Shown here piece by piece: positions 12,050 through 21,390 of a stretch of 64,000 nt of DNA. Below the pieces are notes generated by a model that saw only the letters and a program-made list of their open reading frames with translations, did not search any database and was not told where the DNA came from. The DNA comes from Platerodrilus igneus. Lineage: Eukaryota > Arthropoda > Insecta > Coleoptera > Lycidae. Within the stretch, counting starts at the first letter, position 1. Each line of letters opens with the position of its first letter. Made by a program: the position numbers and the translations under genes. The DNA lies in assembly GCA_036346225.1 (NCBI GenBank), contig JARFIW010001739.1, forward strand, positions 12,193,001-12,257,000, written 5' to 3'.

Positions 12050-12236
12050 CATTGAGATACAGTTACAGATTGGGACATGGATTTGTAATATAAACTTTTA
12101 TAACCATTTCAGCTTTGAAAATGTTTATTTTCTTCATCAGATACTAAAGTTTATAATTTAACATTTATATGATAAATTCATAGTTACTTACGATTATAAG
12201 TTTACAATTATATAAACATTAAATGACATGTCATAT
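12050..12236 (-). repeat. Penelope-like terminal repeat, copy 2 (homopolymer-contracted)
   Basis: Same sequence as 9226-9410 but with repeated one-base losses in runs: caagctttcg becomes cagctttg, caggata becomes cagata, ataaaattcaatagg becomes ataaattcatag, ttataaag becomes ttataag. The other two copies agree with each other at these sites. Confidence 0.8.
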
Positions 12237-12436
12237 AGATGTCATTTAATGTTTATATAATTGTAAACTTTATAATCGTAAGTAACCTATATAATTTTAT
12301 CATATAAATGTTAAATTATAAACTTTAGTATCCTGATGAAGAAAATAAACATTTTCGAAAGCTTGAAATGGTTATAAGAAGTTTATATTAAATCCATGCC
12401 CAATCTGACTGTATCCCCAATATTTATTTTGCTTAT
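12237..12436 (+). repeat. Penelope-like terminal repeat, inverted copy
   Basis: Inverse complement of the repeat at 9199-9420, directly abutting copy 2 so that 12050-12436 is a near-perfect palindrome with almost no spacer. Confidence 0.8.
12318..12390 (+). ncRNA. Hammerhead-like motif in inverted terminal repeat
   Basis: CTGATGA at 12333-12339, an extra A, helix II GAAAAT (12341-12346) / ATTTTC (12351-12356) with loop AAAC, GAAA at 12357-12360 and palindrome AGCT at 12360-12363. TATAAACTT (about 12317-12325) can pair with AAGTTTATA (about 12379-12387) as distal helix I. Same reservation about the extra A as for the minus-strand copy. Confidence 0.5.
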
Positions 12437-12489
12437 ACATTAAAAAAACAGTCAATATTACTAATTTTATATATATATACCCTTTTGCT

Positions 12490-12693
12490 CTTCTACACTT
12501 CGATCTAGAAGAAATTTATGGTTGGTTTCATAATGTCGCTTTACTGAAGATGTTCTACAGACTAAAGTTTTAGAACATAAAATACAAATTGCTTTACTGT
12601 CCTTTTCAATCATACCGTATCTATCGGTTCACCAAGCTTGAAATTCTCTGCTACTACATGTTTCGGATAATTTTGATTTTTACATTGAACTAG
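12490..12693 (-). pseudogene. hAT transposase N-terminus with BED-type zinc finger
   Basis: On the minus strand a short frame reads AICILCSKTLVCRTSSVKRH followed by a second histidine and FLLD, a CxxC...HxxxxH BED-type finger. It corresponds to the N-terminus of GTF2IRD2-like hAT transposases and is the missing first part of the transposase at 7297-8930. The two parts are separated by the Penelope-like insertion. Stops upstream of the finger show decay. The assignment rests on motif spacing, position inside the same element and matching strand. Confidence 0.65.
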
Positions 12694-13533
12694 CCATAAT
12701 AAAAAATTCTAAAAATATATATTTGAATAATATTGTTATAAAGTAAATAATTTATTCTGCATTCGTTTGCAAGAACATATTTCGTCGCATATTAAAGTAC
12801 TAAAAATGTTACCAACACAAGAAAATAATAAATCATACATTAATTCAAGGTAATTTCAATAATTATTTCTATTTTTACACTGATTTAATGATAAAATAAT
12901 TTCTCATAATATTAAATTATTTTATTGTTCAAAAATAAGCAAAATAAATTATAAGTTTAGTAACTTTTAATACCTTAAGGTTGTTACAGGTTAAAACTTC
13001 AGTCGTGACGGAATATGTTCTTGCAAACAAATGCAGAATCTAAAATATGAAATAATATGTAAAAATATTTACCTAAAAATAACACTATATCTATTTACAA
13101 TAAACGGTTATATTTTTTTAATAAGTCACTGAAGTTTTAAAGACGACGGTTTACTAAAAATGACTGATGCAGTCTGTCGTCTGATTCGAGTGCTGCATCG
13201 GCAATAACATACAATAACATTAGAAGGCAAAACTGGATATGCAAAAAATTTTATCTGAAGCGCATCTTTATATACTTCGAGAGAATTCATGCGATATTTT
13301 AATAATAAAATGTATAATTTGACGGTTCTAGTGAACATACTAATATAGGTTATTCAGTACTACAAATTTATAAATATAAATTAAATTAAGTGTAGATTAA
13401 TAATTTTTAATTCATTTCTATCAAAAAAGATAACTTAAAGAAATACTAATTTTGTTTTTGTGCGTGCCATCAATATTTTCAAACGTGCCACTTGTGGCAC
13501 ACGTGCCATTGGTTCGCCATCCTTGGCCTATAG

Positions 13534-14388
13534 TATTTATTTGTTTTACTTACCTTATAAAACCTAAGGCTAATCGCCTTGTAATTCTGACTAAGCATCT
13601 ATTCTGTTAGTTTAGATCTATTTCAAATACTATTTCTTTGATAGTTGAAATGTAATACTTGGTGTATATACGCGCTTGCGTTTAATAGATGACGCGACCT
13701 TAAAACGAACAAGAAGCTGCTACAGCTATTTCTCAACCAAGTACTGTGATACATGCAAAAATGCTGGCGAAAATCACCGCATAGGGCATGAGAAACGCCC
13801 TTGAATTGTAAATACTCCCTGTATGTTTGTTGTGGTTTGTTATTATTTTAACAACGATCCTAGGTCATGGATCGAAACGTAAATAAACTTAATTTTAAAA
13901 AATATAAGTGGTTTAATTCCCAAAGAAAATTAAGAAGAAAGCCCTTGAATCGGTAATGATCAATCGTATAATTGACTACGATGAAGTCGAGGTAGTTACA
14001 AACAAGGCAAAACAAAAGTTGGAGCTTTGTGTTTACAATCTATACAAACCAAAGAACCACAAACCCATAACCTTACTTTGTGACTAAATAAAAATAAACC
14101 ACAAAATAATTAATCATTAGACGACTACACAAATCCTAAACCAACAAAATAATAATTAAATAAGTGATAAGATTACTTCGTTTATCGCACGTCTAAAACG
14201 AGATAAAATCAGGAAGACGCTATTCGTATACAGACACCATCATAAAAAACACATACATAATCAGCAAATCCATCACTCAAAAACAAGGGCAAATAATAAA
14301 AAAATAATAAAAACGGAAGACCACGTCTCTAATAAATAAACGCGAATCCTCTGCCGGTCAAAAGAATGCAGACAAAAATGTCTTAAAT
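13534..14388. other. Spacer without recognised gene
   Basis: AT-rich DNA between the hAT element and the Polinton-like miniature element. No supported coding or repeat feature. Confidence 0.5.
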
Positions 14389-14567
14389 GAAACTAGTAGG
14401 TAAGCTTGGTATGTACAAACGCAAACGGTGCAATTTTCCCATGATAAATTCCATAAGGAGGTTCAAGCTCCGTTCTGGTCATTTTTGTACCATACATTAA
14501 ATTCCCCATAACAGTCTTAAAAATCCTCGTCGTACACAAGTAGGGGATGGGGCCAGTTCTGAAACAG

Positions 14568-14690
14568 ATCCACCAATCTTCCCGATCCACCGATCCTCCC
14601 GATCTACCCGATCCACCCGATCCACCGATTCTCCCGATCCACCCGATTCACCGATCCTCCCGATCCATCCGATTCACCCGATTCATATCT
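14568..14690. repeat. GATCC(A/T)CCGAT minisatellite, left
   Basis: Imperfect tandem repeats of 8-10 bp built from GATCCACC, GATCCTCCC and GATTCACCC. Inverted relative to 15366-15495. Confidence 0.9.
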
Positions 14691-14747
14691 AACCTAGCTT
14701 TTACATGTAAATTTCCATATAGAGGATCTGCTAAGTCTTATTTTAAA

Positions 14748-14840
14748 GAGATTTCCTCTTTGTGGAGGATTTCCTCCTTGTGGTAAGGGATTTCCTCCTT
14801 GGTGGGAGTGAAATTTCCTCGTTGTGGAGGGTTTCCTTGC
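14748..14840. repeat. GGATTTCCTCCTTGTGG tandem repeat
   Basis: Four to five imperfect copies of a 17-24 bp unit (AGATTTCCTCTTTGTGGAGG, GGATTTCCTCCTTGTGGTAA, and so on) inside the miniature element. Confidence 0.8.
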
Positions 14841-14969
14841 TTCAATTTTACCCCCACCACTTCTACCCTAAAAATCGGTAACCTAACCCCTAAAATTTAG
14901 GACCAACCCTTACAACCACCATATATATATTGTGCGGACCTAGGTTTTATAGCAGGAAAAATTGATAGA

Positions 14970-14997
14970 TTAGGTCAGCGCCGCGGCGTTGACCTAA
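14970..14997. repeat. 28-bp near-perfect palindrome with AGGTCA half-sites
   Basis: TTAGGTCAGCGCCGCGGCGTTGACCTAA has one mismatched pair. The arms contain AGGTCA and TGACCT, the nuclear-receptor half-site, around a GC-rich centre. Binding is not implied without test. Confidence 0.6.
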
Positions 14998-15052
14998 CCT
15001 ATTTGCTCTTTATCGTTCCTCTTACCTGTTTTTCCTGTGGTTCCGTCAATAG

Positions 15053-15207
15053 ATATGAGAAAGAAGACAAATTTGAATTTGCATTCAACCGAGCTCGAGA
15101 ATTCCCACGCCCGAAAGTTCAGCGAAGCAGTAGACACCAGAGAAAGATCAGCGAAGCCGCCGCCGCCGACATCATGGAGTGATTCTGCAAGAAGCCCTGC
15201 AAATTAT
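15053..15207 (+). other. Exon-like island (possible captured host exon)
   Basis: A GC-richer open stretch with no stop (frame 15037-15249; motif-like RERSAKPPPPTSWSDSARSP) is preceded by a pyrimidine-rich tract ending in CAATAG (AG at 15051-15052) and followed by GTGAGT (15208-15213), a good splice donor. It lies in the centre of the miniature element. I do not recognise the protein. It could be a host exon captured by the element or a chance composition. Confidence 0.35.
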
Positions 15208-15365
15208 GTGAGTAGCCTTTTCGTTTCTTTTTTTTATGTGATGGAGTAATTTTATATAATTGTGTGACGTCATCTATAAATTGCGCGTCATTTTTACAAT
15301 TGTCTAGCGTTGCTACTAACTGACGTAGGGTCTCGCGTACCTCGACGGCGGGTTTATAATAAGAT

Positions 15366-15495
15366 ATGAATCGGGTGGATCGGGAGGATCGGATGGATCA
15401 GGAGGATCGGTGGATCGGGTGGATCGGGAGGATCGGTGTATCGCGTGGATCGGGTGAATCGGGAGGATCGGTAGGTCGGGAGGAGCGGTGGATCT
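15366..15495. repeat. GGATCGGGTGGATCGGGAGG minisatellite, right
   Basis: Inverse counterpart of the left minisatellite. A 77-codon frame over it (Asp/Arg/Gly/Trp-rich) is an artefact of the repeat. Confidence 0.9.
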
Positions 15496-15672
15496 GTTCC
15501 AGAACTGGCCCCATCCCCCTACTTGTATACGACAAGGATTTCAAAGACTGTTATGGGGAATTCAATGTATGGTACAAAAATGACCAGATCGGTCCCTGAG
15601 CCTCCTTATGGGATTTAACATGGGAAATTGCACTTTTTGCGCTCGTACGTAAACAGCTTACCTACTGAAACT

Positions 15673-16610
15673 AAATAGAACTCTACTAGAATACGTAGTG
15701 TACAGCAGACACTAAACTTTACTAATATTAACTTTAGTGATACTAACAATATTTACATAAATACAAGGATGATTAGCAGCTTCATGATAAGGAATCTTTC
15801 ACTCAGAAGAACAACAAAAGTGTCAAGACTTGATGACTGACCTCTAATGATCTTTTACTAATTCAACCTAGTAATATTACCAACTACACAAGGGTCATCA
15901 AAACTCTCTCCGAAGGTTAAAGCTACAAAATTTATTTGTATTCCTTTAAAGGGGAACATCATAGAACGCAGGCAATGATCAAAGCAAAATCCTAACTTAC
16001 AATTTTACTATTAGGACCTACAACTTTTTGACACCAAAGTTCATCAATTCAAAACTATTACCAAAAACATCAGCATCTGCTGTTAACTCCTACATACCAT
16101 GTCAAAGTAAAACCACAATACCGAAGTGTCCAAGTCTACCTAAAAACTCTAACCGTCCTATGCTATGTAAATATTACATGACAAACACACTACAACCAAA
16201 CCATCACGCCTAATCAAGGAACACACCAAATTCAATTTGACCCGCGGCCAAAGCACACTCCAAAACTTAACTTTGGATGCAAACACTCTATACTTCATGA
16301 CCTTTTTCCTAACAATCTTCAATAATAAAGATAGAACATGTAACACACTCGGTTCACAAACAGAAAAATTGCTATCCCTAAAAATAAAAAGAAAAAATAT
16401 TCTTTTTCAGACAACTTAAAAATATTGGCAAACCTACACATAATCAATTCCACTCCAAGAAAATGCAACTTTAGTTAGGACGCAAGCAAAACAATATATA
16501 CAAACTATGTACGCTCCTTAAATGTACAAAACGCTTTACATACCAAGCACTAATTATTAATTTATATAATCACTACTGTAATTTATATCAATCCTAACCT
16601 GGAACCATTT
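15673..16610. other. AT-rich spacer
   Basis: Short frames such as 16028-16213 show no recognisable domain. Nothing else supported. Confidence 0.45.
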
Positions 16611-16619
16611 TGTTTTGCT

Positions 16620-18780
16620 TACCTCAATGATATCGCCGTTGCCATTCCTTCGATGAACACATACCGATTCTCGACTTAGTTCTCTCTCGTCTCCTTTTTG
16701 TTGGCCTTACCCTCGACCAAAATAAATGTAATTTCTGTCTTCCTAAACTCCCATATCTTGGATACGTTGTTAACCGTGATGGTCTCCTTGCTGATCTCGA
16801 CAAAATTTCGGCTATCCTTAAAAATCCTTTCTCCCTCTTCTGTTACCAAAGTCTGTCGACTGATTGGCATAGCCAGTTGGTACCGGCGCTTCATCCCAGA
16901 TTTGGCAACCCCTACTTCTCAGCTTTTTAACTTCACCTGTATGAATACCCCTTTCTTGCCCTTCACTATCAAAACCGATGCCTCCTACTTAGGTTTTGGT
17001 GCGGTCTTAAACCAAACCTTTTCCGAAGGTGAGAAGATCGTCAGCTACACCAGCAGTTCACTTGCCAAGCTTGAACGCAACTAGTCAGTTACTGAGGAGT
17101 GCCTGGCAGTGTTGTAGGCGATTTACTTCCGGCTTTACGTCAAGAGTACCCACTTCTCCGTCATTATGGACGGCTATTCCTTCTTTTGACTCAACAATTT
17201 CCAAATTCTTTCCGGTCGCCTGGACCACCGGTTCCTGCGTCCCATAGAATATGACTTTACCTTTGTCCGCCGTAGAGGTAAAGATCATGCTGTTCGCCAT
17301 ACCCTTTCTCGTTTTGTTTCTGTCCTTGAACCCGTTTCTATTTCGACCGGTTCTTCCTTCGTATTTACCCTTCCCACTCCTAATCCTTGCCATAATTCTG
17401 TGGTTCAAAAAGTTTCCGACTTTCCAAAGATGCTGTTCTTCCTGATCGGTAGTTAACCATATCCTTTTCCATCGCTACAAAACTTCTATCGTTGTCAACT
17501 CTCCAGACGGTTGGAAAATCGTCGTATCTTCAGAGCAGCTTAAACGGCTTATAATCCTTTATTATCCTCCTGCTTCCGGTTACTGTGGCGTGGCCATTCT
17601 TCTGGCCGTCTCCTCCAAACCTATTACTAACCCTGTCTCCGAGCTGACGTTACTCGCTACATCCGACGTTGTCCAGTTTGTGCTGCTCACAAAGTTGAAT
17701 AGTTGCCTCTCTCGCTCCTTTGCACCTAGGGCCAAACCATCCTATTATTGGCAGTTCCTTTCCTGTGACATAGTAGATCATCTTCCTCGCTCCACTCGTG
17801 GTCATTTTTATATCGTTGTAGTGGTCGGCTACTTTACTAAGCTTTCTCCTTTCTTTCCTATGCGTAGTGCCACTGCAGTATCCGTGTCTAAAATTCTTGA
17901 AGACCAAGTCTGTCTGCTTTTTGATATTCCCAATACCTTATCGCAGATAACGGTGTACAATTTTGCGGCTATTGCAGTATCCGTCTCTAATTCTTGAAAA
18001 CCAAGTCTGTCTGTTTCTTTATGTTTCCTAATACTTCATCGCAGATAACGGTATACAATTCCGCAGTCACCAATTCACCTCTTTGTGTGCCCATTATCAT
18101 TCCAAAATCCTTTTCAGAACCCATAACTATCCCTAAGCTAATCCACCGAACGAGTCTACCATTCCATCAAAACCACGCTTGCTTCCTATATCCGGAACAA
18201 CCAGCGTTACTGAGATGTCCACTTTCCTGAGATTTCCTGTGCCATCCGAACGACCAAACATGAGACTCTCGGCTGTACTCCTTTCTTTGCCTTGTTTGGT
18301 CGTGAACACATCCTTTTCGGAATTATTTAGAAAAATTCTTCGAAATAAACGATAGGTATATTGCTGATCCTGGAAGTAGTCCTTCTTCTGATCCGCAGCA
18401 CTTCAAAAATATCCGCTCCCATGTCCTCAAGAAACTTTCCAAAATCTACCGCAACACACATATCTACTACAACATCCGTCGTTGCCCTGGTTCTTTCCGG
18501 TTAGGAGAATCAGTTTGGCGTCGAAATTTCGCTGTCTGACGCTTTACGTTACTTCAATGCTAAACTCGTGCTTGGTCTTTTTCCTATTAATAGAGTTGTT
18601 TCTCTTTGTACCTACGAGCTTTCCAATCCTTCCGATGCCATAAACATCTGGCACATCAAAGACCTCAAACTTGCCCATTCCGACCATCCTAATGCCCCTG
18701 GCCTCGCTTCTTTTTTCTGCGGCTGCGCAAATGTCTTAAACCCTATGTATAGTCCTTGCGGTCCCAGATTCTTGCATTAA
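16620..18780 (+). pseudogene. Degenerate Ty3/gypsy Pol (RT, RNase H, integrase)
   Basis: Consecutive fragments on the plus strand follow the order of a gypsy Pol. About 16690-16890 is the RT end (LDQNKCNFC, LPYLGYVVNRDGL, then RLIGIASWYRRFIPD of the connection region). 16960-17084 is the RNase H start (IKTDASYLGFGAVLN, SYTSSSLAKLERN). 17085-17280 is RNase H, frameshifted. About 17600-17990 is integrase (zinc region, then SCDIVDHLPRSTRGHF and VVGYFTKLSPFFPMRSATA). 18040-18500 is integrase tail debris. 18568-18780 is the C-terminus with NIWHIKDLKLA. At least ten frame breaks and stops occur. No gag and no LTRs were recognised. It belongs to a different family than the element at 19291-26305. 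Confidence 0.8.
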
Positions 18781-18971
18781 TTTTGTTTTCCTTTGAATCT
18801 AACTTTTGGATTCTGCCCTTTTCTTTTTATTTCTTTACTTTATTTGTTTTATTCTTTTGTTATCGTTCCGTCCGCATACTGACTCATCAAACCGGGTGTG
18901 GGTCCATATTAGAATAGTCCCACGGTATGACTTGCCTGTCGTAGGAGGCGACTAAAGCGCTCCAATACACT

Positions 18972-19024
18972 TTCAGCGTGAGTTGGTAGCTATAAGGGAA
19001 GCTATAGAGTATGTCATCAAGTGA
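18972..19024 (+). pseudogene. LINE RNase H fragment
   Basis: The translation FQRELVAIREAIEYVI closely matches FQCELVAIREAIDYVINH of the LINE RNase H at 61765-63090. About 50 bp only, preceded by CTGCCTGTCGTAGGAGGCGA-like LINE-associated sequence (about 18931-18955). A small relic inserted or recombined between the two gypsy elements. Confidence 0.6.
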
Positions 19025-19290
19025 AAAGTTCCTCTGTTCACCATTACTTCTTCAGAGTTTAACTCAGTTGGTTTTCCAGGAAAAGAATTTGGTATGGTGT
19101 GCCATGTGATCTCGCAGATGTTGGCTATAACCAATTGTTGGGCCGCATCTGTACGTACGACCAAGCTGTAAGAATTCTTTTTTTTCTTGCGTTACTTTGA
19201 TGACCTACTTCAGGAAGAATTGGGTCTGCTTTTTTTGTTAAGTTTTTCCGGTAACTCATCGCAGAAACTGAGGTATCATGGTGTTGAAAT

Positions 19291-20111
19291 TTATTACACT
19301 ACTCTGGTGATAGTTTATATGGTCGGTAAAACAGTTAACAAAGCATTACACTTTAGATGGTGAAACATTTATATGGTGATAGATAGTTCCTAAAGACCGG
19401 TAATACAGTTACCAAAGTTTATAAGATACATCGCGCAAGCGCAATGAATAAGGCTAGTAACGCCTCTAGCGGAGGAAAGCGCAAACCTTTTACAGATTTG
19501 GGCGCGGCCATCCACCATGACGTCACCGATATAAAAGGTATATTACGCAATAATCAGAAATATAAAAATTAAACAGTGAAAGATAGAATCGAATAATTTT
19601 AACAAACAAATTACTCACATAAGATATCCGGCTTTTCCCAGGTACGCCTATCATCCTTCCGGGTCGATAATGAAGGTATTGCTCCGGGCTCCGGTGGTGT
19701 TAGCTGAGCATAGACATCCGGTCGTGGGTTGCTCCAGGGTCATATCGGTTTCCTAAATGTAGTGGAACGACAGGAATAGGTTAATTAGGGAAAGACAAAC
19801 AAAGATAAGCAAGACAAGGGAATCTACATAGTAAGATAAGATATGATACCCGGCACGACTACTTCACTTGCAGATCAAAGGAAAACAGCCACGATTCAGA
19901 GCGTCACCAAAACTCGTCCCCACTCTTTTTTAGTATTCATCTACCCCTCTAGTGTTGTGCGATCTGCGCAAACTCACTACTATGACGTACGGAAGTACCG
20001 CCTAGTCTATTTAAAATTCCCGCGCACTGCGTATTTGAAATTATGGCGCGAAACTCCCGTATATCAAACTAACCTAATAACAATGTTAAAGTGCCACTTT
20101 GGCACGTAACA
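19291..20111 (-). repeat. LTR (3') of gypsy element
   Basis: Ends ...GGCACGTAACA. Matches 25483-26305 over its full length. On the plus strand it contains TGACGTCA (about 19519) followed by ATATAAAAGG (about 19530) and an 88-codon frame (19843-20109) antisense to Pol. Confidence 0.9.
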
Positions 20112-20780
20112 ATCGCGACAAAGCCACAAAAGAAAAATCTTAAAAAAATAAAAAGTCTGTTAGCACAGTAACGGCTTAAAATCTAAATCCTAACTACCCT
20201 ACATAAACCCTAACTTAAAACCTACAAAATGTTTATATAAGGCGCCACCTGATTTTTTCGACCGATAACACGTCTACCGAAGTACCAGGAAACGGAATAG
20301 GTAGCCCCATAGTCTTCGACTACACTAATTATCGACAGCACAAATTTGTCGGGGAGCATGAAACACTACTTAAACTAACCGGGTGCGACAAGTCGCCTAA
20401 ACTATCTTAACCTATTTAACTAAAGCTAACATAAAAGTTGTTATGTGCAGACACACATGAGTGTTGCATCAAAACTATTCTTCTTTTTGGCAAGAAGTGT
20501 CCAAATTTAAAAATGATCATGGAGTGCGTCACTCTGCACTCTAGCAAATTTTGTTACTGGTACTTTGGTTTTCTACGATGCACATTTAAAACTTGTCCAT
20601 GACATAGTTGTGAATCAACAAATTTACCAAAAGTACCACCTACTAAATCCTTATATGCTAACCTGACAAATTACATTTCTAAATTGGGTTAGCTTTTTCA
20701 CTTAATTTTCAGGAAAAAATAATTCCCACATCTGGTCATATATACCACACGTTAGGACGATAAAAAGATAAGACAAGATC
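20112..20780. other. Gypsy internal non-coding region next to 3' LTR
   Basis: Region between the 3' LTR and the minisatellite. No coding capacity recognised, and no clear polypurine tract next to the LTR. Confidence 0.5.
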
Positions 20781-20784
20781 TCAA

Positions 20785-21180
20785 ATTGATGTTAAAGATA
20801 GTAGATATGATAATGATATTAAGCTTAAGTTGTTATCCTCAAAGGTAATAGACAAGATAACGGTATTAAGCTTTAGTTATTATTTGAGATACTCGATAAG
20901 ATAACACGATATTAAGCTAAAGTGATTATAAGAGATAGCAGGTAAAGTAACACGAATTTAAACAAAAGTTATTACTAAAGATAACCGGTAAGATAACGCG
21001 AAATAACTCGAAGTTATTCCTAACGGTAGTCGGTAAGATAACGAGAAATTAAACCAAAGTTATTACTAACGGTAATCGGTAAGATAACAATACTAAACTA
21101 AAGTTATTATTGAAGGTAATCAGTAAGATAACGATATTAAAACTAAGGGTATTGTCAAAGATAATAAAAAAGACAAAGAT
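20785..21180. repeat. 45-47 bp minisatellite (about eight units)
   Basis: Units of the form AAAGTTATTACTAACGGTAA followed by TCGGTAAGATAACGATATTA recur about eight times with variation. The most regular units are at 20950-21150. Located downstream of integrase in the gypsy element's 3' region. Confidence 0.85.
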
Positions 21181-21227
21181 ATTGGCCTGGTTATTACCCA
21201 AGACAATGAATAACAACAAAATAGAGT

Positions 21228-21390
21228 GGCTCCAGTAGAGCCGTTTAAATGGGATTGACCCATGCCCTCTGAAAAGAGTAACCTGTGAAGCAGGTCCGTT
21301 CACAAGAACAGCACGGGGGACCGGCAAAGACATTTGGGTGCATTCCTGCACCCGGCGATAATCGATATCGGTGATACTATCACCCGATAT
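21228..21390. ncRNA. Dense stem-loop cluster (candidate structured RNA element)
   Basis: Consecutive perfect short hairpins: GGCTC-cagta-GAGCC (21228-21242), ATGGG-attga-CCCAT (21249-21263), CTCT-gaaa-AGAG (21267-21278), ACCTG-tgaag-CAGGT (21281-21295), GGGTGCA-ttcc-TGCACCC (21336-21353), and ATATCGGTGAT-act-ATCACCCGATAT with one bulge (about 21364-21390). GGTCC (21292-21296) can also pair with GGACC (about 21318-21322) around GTTC-acaa-GAAC. They lie in the 3' non-coding part of the gypsy element. Either strand could fold, and the function is unknown. Confidence 0.5.

Larger units (their letters stand above)
9197..12440 (-). mobile_element. Penelope-like retroelement with GIY-YIG endonuclease
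   Basis: A minus-strand RT (10338-11579) followed by a GIY-YIG endonuclease (9630-10136) is the Penelope-like order. The coding part is bracketed by direct copies of a roughly 190-bp terminal repeat (9199-9420 and 12050-12236), and a third, inverted copy follows directly (12237-12436). Direct plus inverted terminal repeats are known for this class. The element interrupts the hAT transposase between its zinc finger and catalytic core. Frameshifts lie between RT and endonuclease and in the N-terminal 450 bp, so it is inactive, though much fresher than its hAT host. Confidence 0.85.
7064..13525 (-). mobile_element. hAT element (GTF2IRD2/ZBED-like) interrupted by a Penelope-like element
   Basis: The ends are CAGGGATGGCGAACC at 7064 and the inverse GGTTCGCCATCCTTG ending at 13525. 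They are flanked by an 8-bp duplication with one mismatch, GCTTATAG (7056-7063) and GCCTATAG (13526-13533). CAGGGATGGCGAACC is a typical hAT terminus, and the GTGCCAC motifs just inside each end (about 7091 and 13488-13507) are also inverted. The transposase runs on the minus strand: zinc finger at about 12490-12690, catalytic and dimerisation parts at 7297-8930. Removing the Penelope-like insertion and its TA repeats leaves about 3 kb, a normal autonomous hAT size. Dead copy. Confidence 0.85.
14395..15666. mobile_element. Miniature Polinton-like element with minisatellite-bearing inverted repeats
   Basis: Terminal inverted repeats of about 300 bp begin AGTAGGTAAGC (14395) and end GCTTACCTACT (15666). 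The element is flanked by a perfect 6-bp duplication GAAACT (14389-14394 and 15667-15672). A 6-bp duplication, AG...CT termini and tandem repeats inside long terminal repeats are the known hallmarks of Polintons/Mavericks; this copy is only 1.27 kb and has no Polinton genes. Each terminal repeat has an outer unique part (about 180 bp) and an inner GATCCACCGATCCTCCC-type minisatellite. The class assignment is inferred from structure alone. Confidence 0.65.

Noticed and set aside
15090..15108. GAGCTCGAGAATTC string like a cloning linker
   Set aside because: Embedded in a longer unremarkable sequence with no vector on either side; chance overlap of restriction-site motifs.
15366..15599. Asp/Arg/Gly-rich 77-codon frame
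   Set aside because: Produced by the GGATCGGGTGGATCGGGAGG minisatellite.
17085..17408. Minus-strand 107-codon frame
   Set aside because: Shadow of the plus-strand gypsy RNase H region, whose motifs are recognisable.
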